Below, in pieces: positions 1 to 7,420 of a stretch of DNA of 53,448 bases (its first letter is position 1; each line of letters begins with the position of its first letter). The notes beneath the pieces were generated by a model that was not told the origin of the DNA, made no database searches, and saw nothing but the letters and a program-made list of their open reading frames with translations. Source of the stretch: Acidobacteria bacterium RIFCSPLOWO2_12_FULL_68_19 (GTDB lineage Bacteria; Acidobacteriota; Vicinamibacteria; Vicinamibacterales; UBA2999); assembly GCA_001767525.1 (NCBI GenBank), contig MELF01000002.1, positions 1-53,448 on the forward strand. The letters run 5' to 3'. The position numbers and the translations under genes are program-made.

Positions 1-165
1 CCTCGCACCGTCGCACCGTCGGACGCACCGGTGCACCCTCGCATCGTCGCACCCCCGACCGCGCACCCTCGCACCCTTGCACCGTCGAACGCGCACCCTC
101 GCACCGTCGCACCGTCGGACGCACCCTCGCACCCTCGCACCGTCGCCACCGTCGCACCTGCGCAG
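1..165. repeat. Octamer tandem repeat (CGCACCGT family)
   Basis: About twenty degenerate copies of an 8-nt unit (CGCACCGT, CGCACCCT), with occasional 4-6 nt interruptions such as CGGA. The same family recurs on the opposite strand at about 33618-33690 and 50298-50428. It is open in the reading frame of the downstream peptidase and reads as HPRTVAPS-like peptides. Confidence 0.85.
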
Positions 166-996
166 GGCGCCGTCAGGTTCGACAGCAGCCGCGCCTACGA
201 GGATTTGCGGCGGCAGGTCGGCTTCGGGCCCCGCCCCGCCGGCTCGGCGGCGCTCGCCCAGTGCCGGCAGTACCTGCTCGGCCAGCTCGAGGCGGCCGGC
301 ATCGCCGCCCGGGAACAGGCGTTCGACGCCGAGACCCCGGTCGGCCGGGTCCGCATGGTGAACATCATCGCGACCATTCCGGGCCGGCGGCAGGAGCGCG
401 TTGCCCTCGCCACGCACTACGACACGAAGCTGTACTCGCAGTTCCGGTTCGTCGGCGCCAGCGACGGCGCCTCCTCCACGGCGGCCGTTCTCGAGCTGGG
501 ACGCGTGCTGAAGGCGCGCCAGAACGACTACACGATCGAGCTGCTGTTCTTCGACGGCGAGGAAGCCGTCGTCGACTGGTACAGGAACAACGACAACACG
601 TACGGCAGCCGGCACTACGTGCAGGCGGCGCAGAAGGCGGGGACGCTCGGCGGCCTGAAGGCGCTCGTCCTGCTCGACATGATTGGGGATCGCAACCTGA
701 CGATCCGCCGCGACAGCAACTCGACGCGCTGGCTGACCGAGATCGTCTGGGCATCGGCGGCGACGCTCGGGTACCGGTCGTCTTTCCTCAACGAGGACAC
801 AACCATCGATGACGACCACATGTCGTTCCTGCGGGCCGGGGTGCCGGCGGTCGACGTCATCGACCTCGAGTACCCCGCGTGGCACACGCCGCAGGACACG
901 CTCGACGCCGTGAGCGCGCGCAGCCTCCAGATTGTCGGGGATGTCGTGCTCGACGCCCTGCCGCAGATCGAGAAGCGGCTGGCGGCGGCGCGGTAG
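31..996 (+). CDS. M28-family zinc peptidase, glutaminyl-peptide cyclotransferase-like
   Basis: The catalytic domain runs from about residue 48 to the end and has the zinc and acid residues of the M28/glutaminyl cyclase fold: ATHYD at 127-131, Asp145 in GASDG, Glu177-Glu178 in DGEEA, Asp216 in LLDMIGD, the DDDH stretch near 260 and His285 in WHT. Relatives are usually exported and either cyclise N-terminal glutamine or cleave peptides. No signal peptide is visible: the first ~43 residues are HPRTVAPS-type peptide encoded by the octamer repeat. The frame is open to the left edge of the window, so GTG at 31 is only a nominal start and the true 5' end may lie outside. It converges on the LeuA-like gene with a 15-nt gap. 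Family is confident; the exact reaction is not. Confidence 0.85.
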   Translation: MHPRIVAPPTAHPRTLAPSNAHPRTVAPSDAPSHPRTVATVAPAQGAVRFDSSRAYEDLRRQVGFGPRPAGSAALAQCRQYLLGQLEAAGIAAREQAFDAETPVGRVRMVNIIATIPGRRQERVALATHYDTKLYSQFRFVGASDGASSTAAVLELGRVLKARQNDYTIELLFFDGEEAVVDWYRNNDNTYGSRHYVQAAQKAGTLGGLKALVLLDMIGDRNLTIRRDSNSTRWLTEIVWASAATLGYRSSFLNEDTTIDDDHMSFLRAGVPAVDVIDLEYPAWHTPQDTLDAVSARSLQIVGDVVLDALPQIEKRLAAAR

Positions 997-1011
997 GGAG
1001 GGGTCTGGATT

Positions 1012-2253
1012 TCAGGCGTCGAGCCGCGTGAACGCCCGGGCGTGCTCGATCTCGGCGAGGATGTCCTCGTCCCGGAGCACGGTCCGGGACGACTTCGCGC
1101 GGCTGAAGAGCCGCTCCACCAGGTGCTCGTCCGCCTCGATGCCGTGGCGCTCCAGCCAGAACAGCACGTTCGACTTGCCCGACATGGGGCCGAGCTCGAT
1201 CTCCTGGTGGCGCCCGACCAGTCGCGCCGGCACGCCCGAGTACACCGCGTCGGTCAGTTCTGGATCGCCCTTGTGGAACGCCTTGATGACGGCGGCGGCG
1301 TGCACGCCCGTGGCGGTGCGGAACGCGTCTCGGCCGAACACCGGGTAGTTGTCCGGAATCGGCTCGCCCGTCGCCTGCGACACGGCGCGCACCAGCTCGT
1401 CGAGGCGCGTCAGGTCGCGCTCGAGCCACCCCATCAGCACGAGATTCACCATCAACAGGTCGAGCGGCGTATTGCCGACCCGCTCGCCGATGCCGAGGAC
1501 GGTGCCGTGCACGCGCGAGGCGCCCGCCTCGAGCGCGGCGAGACTGTTGATGGTCCCCATGTCGCGGTCGCGGTGGCCGTGCCAGTCGATGCCGATCTCG
1601 CTCGCCCCCGCGTCGTCGATCACGCGCCGGGCGTACCGCACGAGCGCCCGCGCGCCCGACGGCGTCGCATGGCCCACCGTGTCGGCAAGGCAGATGCGTG
1701 ACGCGCCCGCCCGGATCGCCGTGGTGAACAGCCGCCGCAGCGTCTCGGGATCCGACCGCGTCGTGTCCTCGGTGACGTACATCACCCGCAGCCCGTGCCG
1801 GACCGCGAAGCCGACCGCCTCCTCCGTGCAGCGCTGCAGGTGGTCGACGGTCCAGTCTTCCGCGTACCGCCGGATCGGGCTCGAGCCGATGAAGCAGCAG
1901 CACTCGAACGGCACGCCCGTGCGCTGCTGGATCTCGACAATCGGCTGGATGTCCGACACGACCGTTCGCGCCGCACACTGCGCGCCGATCCTCAGCCGGG
2001 CCTCCCCGATTTCACGGGCCAGCCGCTCGGCGTCGCGCACCACGTGTGCGCCGGCGCCCGGCAGGCCGATGTCGGTGGCGTCGACGCCGATGGCGTCGAG
2101 CAGATGCAGGATCCGGATCTTCTCGGCGACCTGCGGAGTTCGAACCGATGGCGACTGGAGGCCGTCGCGCAGCGTCTCGTCGTCGAGCATCACGACGGGC
2201 GGCCTGGGCGTGGGGGCGACCCGATTCCAGTCGTAGATCAGCCCGTCATTCAT
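1012..2253 (-). CDS. 2-isopropylmalate synthase/homocitrate synthase-family aldolase (LeuA-like)
   Basis: A 413-residue HMGL-like TIM-barrel protein. The start signature is DETLRDGLQSP near residue 25. The metal-site strand reads HGHRDRDMG and is followed by NSLAALEAGASRVHG and GIGERVGNTPLD, as in acetyl-CoA-dependent 2-oxoacid condensing enzymes. A C-terminal segment with VGRHQEIELGPMSGKSN resembles the LeuA/homocitrate synthase linker region. The regulatory LeuA domain of full-length leucine-feedback enzymes (over 500 residues) is missing. The usual HxHND motif is HGHRD here, so the substrate may differ from 2-oxoisovalerate. No leu gene is adjacent, and the gene appears to be transcribed alone from the 2254-2404 gap. 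Confidence 0.8.
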   Translation of the reverse strand: MNDGLIYDWNRVAPTPRPPVVMLDDETLRDGLQSPSVRTPQVAEKIRILHLLDAIGVDATDIGLPGAGAHVVRDAERLAREIGEARLRIGAQCAARTVVSDIQPIVEIQQRTGVPFECCCFIGSSPIRRYAEDWTVDHLQRCTEEAVGFAVRHGLRVMYVTEDTTRSDPETLRRLFTTAIRAGASRICLADTVGHATPSGARALVRYARRVIDDAGASEIGIDWHGHRDRDMGTINSLAALEAGASRVHGTVLGIGERVGNTPLDLLMVNLVLMGWLERDLTRLDELVRAVSQATGEPIPDNYPVFGRDAFRTATGVHAAAVIKAFHKGDPELTDAVYSGVPARLVGRHQEIELGPMSGKSNVLFWLERHGIEADEHLVERLFSRAKSSRTVLRDEDILAEIEHARAFTRLDA

Positions 2254-2349
2254 CGATGCCCCTCCGGGCCGCCACGACCACGAACGCGATGACCGCGGCG
2301 CGACCGACGCCAGCGGCGATCGCTCGGGCGCGTCGATCCGCCTGATTCG

Positions 2350-2355
2350 ATTATA
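2350..2355 (-). promoter_or_regulatory. Candidate -10 element for the LeuA-like gene
   Basis: On the minus strand a perfect TATAAT lies about 97 nt upstream of the LeuA-like ATG, in the 151-nt gap before the zinc-ribbon gene. No convincing -35 box is present at 16-18 nt spacing, so this is weak evidence. The rest of the gap shows no other structure. Confidence 0.35.
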
Positions 2356-2404
2356 CGGCTGGCCTCCGGCCTCGGTCCGGACTGGCGCCGGCGGCAGATC
2401 GCGG

Positions 2405-2623
2405 TCAGCCCTGCCGCGTGAGGAACCAGAGCAGCACGAGGGCCAGCAGCAGGATCAGGCTCAGCATCCCGAGCGGGCCGCGGCGGCGGCGCGGACGCTC
2501 GAAGAGCGAACCTCCCTCCGGCGGCTTCACGCGTGGGTCCGTCGTGGCACGGCCGCAGCGGTAGCAGATGAGCGCCTTGTCGGCGATGTCGGTGCCACAG
2601 TGCCGGCACGTCATGGACGCCAC
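2405..2623 (-). CDS. Small zinc-ribbon, single-pass membrane protein
   Basis: A 72-residue protein. An N-terminal zinc ribbon (CxxC at residues 6-9 and CxxC at 20-23) is followed by a Pro/Gly linker, a basic patch (RPRRRRG) and one hydrophobic helix at the extreme C terminus (MLSLILLLALVLLWFL). This layout suggests a tail-anchored cytoplasmic zinc ribbon. Proteins of this type are common and mostly uncharacterised. It is divergent from the STAS gene. The length, start and domain order are self-consistent; function is unknown. Confidence 0.75.
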   Translation of the reverse strand: MASMTCRHCGTDIADKALICYRCGRATTDPRVKPPEGGSLFERPRRRRGPLGMLSLILLLALVLLWFLTRQG

Positions 2624-2714
2624 AACTGTACTCCAGGGCGCCCGCCCTCCGGCCGCATCGACGTTCGATGTCTTCCCGGCCGTCGTTATACGGACAGGAG
2701 GTCATCCACCGACC

Positions 2715-3110
2715 ATGGCGATCGCGATGAGACCGCGGCTGCTGGACGGCACGGCGCTGCTCGACGTGTCCGGCTGTCTGGCCACGGGAGCGGAGAAGGT
2801 CGAACACGGCCACGGCCTGCAGACGGCGGTGGCCGAGCTGGCCGGGGCCGGCTGCGCGGAGATTGCGCTGAATCTCGCGGGACTCCGTGCGGCCGACGCC
2901 AGCGGGCTCGGCGAGCTCGTGCTGGCGCTTCGCGCGGCACGCGAGCGCGGAGCGCGGCTGACGCTCGTGGCGCCGCCGGCGCGCGTCAGGCGGATGCTGG
3001 CGATCACGCGGCTCGATACGGTGTTCGAGCTGTGCGGAAGCGAAGCGGAGCTGCGGACGTTCGGGCGTTGGAAACGTTCTCAGCCCTTCGGCTCGGCGCT
3101 GTCCGCCTGA
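2715..3110 (+). CDS. STAS-domain protein, anti-sigma-factor-antagonist-like
   Basis: A 131-residue single STAS domain similar in layout to SpoIIAA/RsbV. ATG 2715 is chosen because AGGAGG lies upstream at 2697-2702 and the domain starts there. The core reads IALNLAGLRAADASGLGEL at about residues 50-68 and aligns with the SpoIIAA phosphorylation segment. In SpoIIAA the residue after the conserved Asp is the phosphorylated Ser58; here that residue is Ala62 (D61-A62-S63-G64). Control by a classical anti-sigma kinase is therefore doubtful unless Ser63 substitutes. No anti-sigma kinase or phosphatase gene is nearby. Confidence 0.8.
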   Translation: MAIAMRPRLLDGTALLDVSGCLATGAEKVEHGHGLQTAVAELAGAGCAEIALNLAGLRAADASGLGELVLALRAARERGARLTLVAPPARVRRMLAITRLDTVFELCGSEAELRTFGRWKRSQPFGSALSA

Positions 3111-3214
3111 GATCCTCCAGTCCATCCTCAAGGTGTGCAGGAGCGGGATGACCTCCGGACGGCTCGGTACCAGCACCGGGCGGCGCTTGTCAGGTGCCCT
3201 GAGGCTGGGCTACT

Positions 3215-3768
3215 TCAATTCGCGGCGATTCGGCGCAGCTCGTCGAACCAGTTGAGCACGACCTGAATCTGGTTCGTCGGCGGGTCGGGATGGAGCGGCT
3301 GAACCATGAGGAAGCGGCCGTCCGGACCGATGTCGTAGCCGGTCACCCCGTTCGGGCTTGGCACGAAGCGGCCGTCGAACAGCATGCGCGATGGGCCGCC
3401 GCGAGCCCGTCGGCCGCCTGCACGGCAATCTGCAGCGCGTGGTCGAGCGGCAGCGCGCCCCGCTGCAGCCGCTCCTGGAGTGTCTCGCCCTCGAGATACT
3501 CCATCACCAGAAAATCGACGTCGTCCTGCCGCCCGACGTCGTGCAGCGTGCAGATATGGGGATGATTCAGCGCCGCGACCGTCCGCGCCTCGCGCTCGAA
3601 GCGCTCGCGCAACTCGCGGGTCGACGCCACGTCCGCCGGGAGCACCTTGATGGCGACGGTCCGTTCGAGGCGGGTATCACGCGCGCGATACACCTCTCCC
3701 ATGCCGCCGGCGCCGAGCAGCGAGACGACCTCGTAGGCGCCGAACCGGGTGCCGGGACTCAGTGGCAT
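3215..3768 (-). pseudogene. Ser/Thr protein kinase pseudogene with large internal deletion
   Basis: The 5' part encodes a Hanks-type kinase N-lobe: glycine loop LLGAGGMGEVYRARD at about 18-32, VAIK lysine near 41, an alpha-C helix with FEREARTVAALNHPHI and hinge VMEYLEG. At about residue 128 (GLAAAHR), just before the expected HRD catalytic loop, it jumps out of frame. Reading the other frame downstream of about 3383-3393 gives FDGRFVPSPNGVTGYD, FLMVQPLHPDPPTNQIQVV and NWFDELRRIAAN with a stop at 3215. That matches the usual C-terminal end of the TolB/WD40-like tail of acidobacterial kinases. The activation loop, C-lobe, membrane segment and propeller, roughly 2 kb, are gone. The N-terminal piece alone is open at 3343-3768, but no active kinase can be made. 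Confidence 0.8.
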
Positions 3769-3927
3769 GGAGTCAAGCAGGCCGAATTATAGATGTGAAT
3801 TTCTGCAACCGGACATCACGCTTGGCGTGGCAAGAAATGCAACCGTCACACAGCGGATCGCGGAATTCCGAGGATTCTTCGCATGGGCGCGTCGGCAGCC
3901 CGACTGCACCGGATGGGGAAGCAGACG

Positions 3928-4131
3928 ATGCTACGATTGACTCCGCGACGTCGAGCCGTCCTCGCCGCTGCGCTCCGCGAGGTCGCAGCCCTTATGGTCG
4001 GTGCCCTCGTGCTTGGCTGGTACATCGGCGACGCACCAGGCTCGGTGGCAGTGCCCCTCGTGGGTGTCGCAGCGTGGTTGGTACTGGTGGGCTTCGCAGT
4101 GGCGGTGACCAATGGAAAGTCCTCACGCTAG
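3928..4131 (+). CDS. Small two-helix membrane protein
   Basis: A 67-residue protein with a basic N terminus (MLRLTPRRR) and two hydrophobic stretches, EVAALMVGALVLGWYIG and VAVPLVGVAAWLVLVGFAVAV. It looks like a helical hairpin in the inner membrane. ATG 3928 has GGGGAAG about 7 nt upstream; in-frame ATGs at 3883 and 3913 are less well placed. The 3' end overlaps the next small gene by 20 nt. I do not recognise the family. Confidence 0.55.
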   Translation: MLRLTPRRRAVLAAALREVAALMVGALVLGWYIGDAPGSVAVPLVGVAAWLVLVGFAVAVTNGKSSR

Positions 4132-4237
4132 CGTATTCCTGCTGATCTGGGGGATCATCGCTGTGGCTTCCGTGATTGTGTTCCTGGACTGGCTGGAACG
4201 ACGAAAGGAAGGCCAGTCGAAGCGCCCCAGACCGTGA
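4112..4237 (+). CDS. Tiny single-pass membrane protein, partner of the upstream gene
   Basis: A 41-codon frame starting at ATG 4112, inside the last 20 nt of the preceding gene, and ending in TGA at 4237. After MESPHAS it has one hydrophobic helix (VFLLIWGIIAVASVIVFL), then a charged tail (DWLERRKEGQSKRPRP). The helix followed by a positive tail, and the overlap with another small membrane protein, argue that it is translated as part of a two-peptide unit. Function is unknown. Confidence 0.5.
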   Translation: MESPHASVFLLIWGIIAVASVIVFLDWLERRKEGQSKRPRP

Positions 4238-4259
4238 ATGGTCCAAACGCTCCGAACGC

Positions 4260-5210
4260 CTACGAGCGCTTCCGGATTTCCTGCGCGATCCTCGACAACT
4301 CGACGAGAATCCGCTCGAGCTCCGCCCGGTACTGCTCGTCGGTCATCGAGTTCCGGCGCGCCTTCAGCTCCTCGATCTGCTTCTCGAACGCGAGACGCTG
4401 TCGCTCGAGCGCGACGAGTGCCGGATCGCCGCCCGCCGCGCCGGGTTCCGGATCCAGATAGACCGCCCGGGCGATCGCGCCGTCTTCGCCCGGCGCCTCC
4501 GCGTCGCGCCCCTGGCCATCGCCATTGTCGTCGAGGAGCGGCCGCTCGGTTGCGAGCTGCCCGCGCTGCTCGTAGTGCCGCTTCACGCCGGCGCTCGTCG
4601 CCGCGAACGCTTCCCACAGCGAGATACGGCCGTTCTTGTCGAAATCGCTCGAGCGATCGGCCAGCGCGCGTGTGAAGTACTCCGGGAACACCGTCGAAAA
4701 CCGCTGGGCCGCCGAGTCGGTCGCCGTGATGACGATGCGGCCCGGGCGCGAGAGCCCCTCCAGGAACGGAAAGCTCGAAGCGGTGGTGTTCACGAGAACA
4801 ACGCGGCCGGGCAGCCCGTCGAGCGTAGTCTTCCACTCGGCGGCGCCGAGGTCGGGGCCGACCAGGTTGAACTTCGCGTCCGTCCCGTCGAAGGTCCCGT
4901 GCCCGAGGAAGACCACCATCAGCATGTCGTCGCTGGTCAGCCGCGTCCGCAGGTCGGCGAAGAGCCGCCTGAGGTTTACTGCCGTCGCACGGGAGCTGCC
5001 CTCGCTGGCCTCGTCGAGGATGACGACGTTCGCGTCGGAAAAGGCGAAGCCGGCGGTCAGGAACGCCGCGAGCTCCGACCGCCACTTCTGCTGCTGCGTG
5101 GCGTACGGTTCGCCTCCCGACACGCCTGACACGAGCACGGCGTACCGCTCGTCGGCGCCGGCGGCCGAGGTGATCGCCGCACACAGCAGCGTCAAGACGG
5201 CTCGCCTCAC
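4260..5210 (-). CDS. Exported caspase/legumain-fold protein lacking the catalytic cysteine, with EF-hand
   Basis: A 316-residue protein. GTG 5210 is chosen because it overlaps the upstream stop (GTGA) and begins a good signal peptide (VRRAVLTLLCAAITSAAGA). The mature part starts ADERYAVLVSG and resembles C13/caspase-like domains: strand LMVVFLGHGTFDG with the expected His104, then RVVLVNTTASS where the catalytic Cys would sit in a DACHSG-type motif. There is no Cys anywhere after the signal peptide, so it cannot be a cysteine protease. An EF-hand loop follows at 189-200 (DFDKNGRISLWE), then a second Asp-rich loop (DDNGDGQGRD) and a C-terminal coiled coil. It is last in the MoxR operon and is probably a periplasmic calcium-binding or scaffold module. 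Confidence 0.75.
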   Translation of the reverse strand: MRRAVLTLLCAAITSAAGADERYAVLVSGVSGGEPYATQQQKWRSELAAFLTAGFAFSDANVVILDEASEGSSRATAVNLRRLFADLRTRLTSDDMLMVVFLGHGTFDGTDAKFNLVGPDLGAAEWKTTLDGLPGRVVLVNTTASSFPFLEGLSRPGRIVITATDSAAQRFSTVFPEYFTRALADRSSDFDKNGRISLWEAFAATSAGVKRHYEQRGQLATERPLLDDNGDGQGRDAEAPGEDGAIARAVYLDPEPGAAGGDPALVALERQRLAFEKQIEELKARRNSMTDEQYRAELERILVELSRIAQEIRKRS

Positions 5211-7420
5211 CGCAATCCCCAACGGCGCCGCAGCATCCACTCGGAGGCGAGCAGTCCGACCAGCGCCACGAAGATCCACGCGTTGTGCCACAGCTCCTCG
5301 AGCTGCGGCGCGCCGGGCGCACCTGCCGCCGCCTTCAGGAGCGAGGAGAGCGCCGACGCCTCGGCCGCCGGGACGTATCCGCCGCCGCCCGCGAGCGCGA
5401 CACGGCGCAGCACCGCCTCGTTGAGCCGCGGATCGGCCATCTCCAGATCGGCGCCGCCTACGAGCACGGCCCGGCGGGCACGGCCGAGCGGCGCCCCCTC
5501 GCGCGTTGCCGCGGCGCTCACGTGGTAGATGCCCGGCTCGTCGAAGCGCAGATCGACGGCGTAACGACCCGTCTGCGCGTCGGCGAGCCTGGCGGCGACG
5601 TCCCTGCTCGTGCCGCCCGGACCGGCGACAGATACCCGCACGTCGGCGTCGACGATCGGCCGAAACGCCTCGCTGCGGACGTCCACGGCGATGGCCGCGC
5701 TCGCCCCCGGCGCGAGGCCGGGAAGTGGCACCACCGTCACCGGATCGGGAGCCGACGCGGAGACCCACCGGACCGCCTGACGCCAGAAGAGCTCGTGAGT
5801 ACGATTGGCGGACGGCAGCTGCATCCGCCAGCGCCATGACGCCTCGCCGGTGAACACCATCGAACGGCCCTGCCCGTAGCGCTGCACGACCACGAGCGGC
5901 CGCGGACCATCGGAGGCATGAACGAGCGCCAGCGCCTGCGCACCCGGCCGGAGCGCGCCGAGCGCCGCGACGCCCGAGAGCGGCGGCGCCATCCTCCAGC
6001 GCTGCTCCAGCGCGTCCGGCTCGTCGATTCGCATCACCGGGTGCACCCGGCCCTCCGCCGTGAGGTTCACCAGCAGCGACGACTCGGCGCGAATCGACGC
6101 GCGCATGACACCGCTGCCACGGCCGGTCAGTCCGACCGGCAGCACAGGTTCGAGGGAGGTTCCGGCAAACCCCTGCTGGGCGAACGACTTCGCGCCGAGC
6201 ACGAGCAGGCCCCCGCCGCGTTCGTCAACGAACCTGGCCAGCATCTCGAGCTGCGCCCGCGACAGCGCGTCCGCCTCCACGTTGGCGAGGATGACCGCGT
6301 CGTACTCGTAGAGTGCGGGCGGCTCCTGAGGGAATCCGGTGGTCAGGTGCGGCGCGCGGCGATCGGCCGCCTGCACGTAGTACGTGGAAGCGCCGCGGAC
6401 GTCCCGTCCCTTGCGGACGACGGAGTCGACCTCGATGCCGGGATCACCGGCCAGCGCGCGCTTGATGAATGCGTGCTCGAATCCAGGGGCCCCTTCGATC
6501 ATCAGCACGCGGCGGCGACGGCCCGGCGGCTCCACCAGCACGCTGCGGCGGTTGTTCTCGAGCGCCAGCTCGCCCGCCGACGAGGGGATCTCCACGGTGT
6601 AGAGGGTAGAAGTCTCCCGCGACGGCGACACGGTGAAGACCGCGCGCGCGGGACCGCCGCCCGAGGCGGGCGACACACGGCGGAGGTCGATCGGCCGGCC
6701 GTTCTCCAGCACGCGCAGGTCGAACGGCGCGGCGCTCCCGCGGTTCACGGCCTCCACGGTGAGATCGATCGAGGAATCCGCATGCGCTATCTCGCCGGCC
6801 GAGACATCGAGCACCTCGAAGTCGGCCGGCGGCTGCCCTGCGCCTACACCGATGGTGTACACGGGCACGGCGGCCGCATTCGCGGCGCCCGCCGCCTCCT
6901 CGGTGCCGGTGTCGCCGCCGTCGGAGATCACCACCACGGCCGCCACGCGCCGCTGCCGGTAGCGCTCGCGGACCTCGCGCAGCGCGCCCGAGAGATCGCT
7001 CCGCCGCGCGTTCGCCGCGAGCGCAGCCGTTTCCTTCACCGGCTCGAGCGCGTCGCCGAAACTCCAGAGCTCGCTGGCGAAACGACCCTCGAGCGCCGGC
7101 TGCACGTAGCGCTGGAGCAGGTCGCGGGCGACGGCGATGCGGCTCGCCCCGTCCATGTCGGTGAGGCGCATGCTCCGCGAGACGTCGACGAGTACGGGGA
7201 CGACGGCGTCGATGGCGACATCGGGCGGCACCACGCGAACCGGGCGCAGGAGGCAGGCGACGAGCGCGAGCAGCACGAGCGCCCGCAGGCCGACCAGCAC
7301 GGCGCGCCGCCGCGGCGGCAGCGGCACGATCGCGCCGGCGTAGAATCCCCACGCGGCCGCCACGGTGGCGGCGGCCACCAGGAGAAACGCCCACCAGGGA
7401 TAGGCGACGGCGAATTGCAC
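5207..7420 (-). CDS. VWA-domain membrane protein with glutamine-amidotransferase-like domain
   Basis: A 737-residue protein. GTG 7420 overlaps the upstream TAG by one base. Two N-terminal helices (about 8-30 and 38-58) precede a von Willebrand factor A domain with MIDAS residues D79-x-S81-x-S83 (LVDVSRSM) and a later SDGGDTG loop. A beta-rich region follows, then a class-I glutamine-amidotransferase-like fold (RVLMIEGAPGFEHAF ... RFVDERGGGLLVLGAK) and a last helix (NAWIFVALVGLLASEWML) with a basic tail. Proteins of this architecture accompany MoxR/DUF58/DUF4175 genes. The large middle portion is therefore periplasmic and held by helices at both ends. No enzymatic role can be assigned. Confidence 0.8.
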   Translation of the reverse strand: MQFAVAYPWWAFLLVAAATVAAAWGFYAGAIVPLPPRRRAVLVGLRALVLLALVACLLRPVRVVPPDVAIDAVVPVLVDVSRSMRLTDMDGASRIAVARDLLQRYVQPALEGRFASELWSFGDALEPVKETAALAANARRSDLSGALREVRERYRQRRVAAVVVISDGGDTGTEEAAGAANAAAVPVYTIGVGAGQPPADFEVLDVSAGEIAHADSSIDLTVEAVNRGSAAPFDLRVLENGRPIDLRRVSPASGGGPARAVFTVSPSRETSTLYTVEIPSSAGELALENNRRSVLVEPPGRRRRVLMIEGAPGFEHAFIKRALAGDPGIEVDSVVRKGRDVRGASTYYVQAADRRAPHLTTGFPQEPPALYEYDAVILANVEADALSRAQLEMLARFVDERGGGLLVLGAKSFAQQGFAGTSLEPVLPVGLTGRGSGVMRASIRAESSLLVNLTAEGRVHPVMRIDEPDALEQRWRMAPPLSGVAALGALRPGAQALALVHASDGPRPLVVVQRYGQGRSMVFTGEASWRWRMQLPSANRTHELFWRQAVRWVSASAPDPVTVVPLPGLAPGASAAIAVDVRSEAFRPIVDADVRVSVAGPGGTSRDVAARLADAQTGRYAVDLRFDEPGIYHVSAAATREGAPLGRARRAVLVGGADLEMADPRLNEAVLRRVALAGGGGYVPAAEASALSSLLKAAAGAPGAPQLEELWHNAWIFVALVGLLASEWMLRRRWGLR

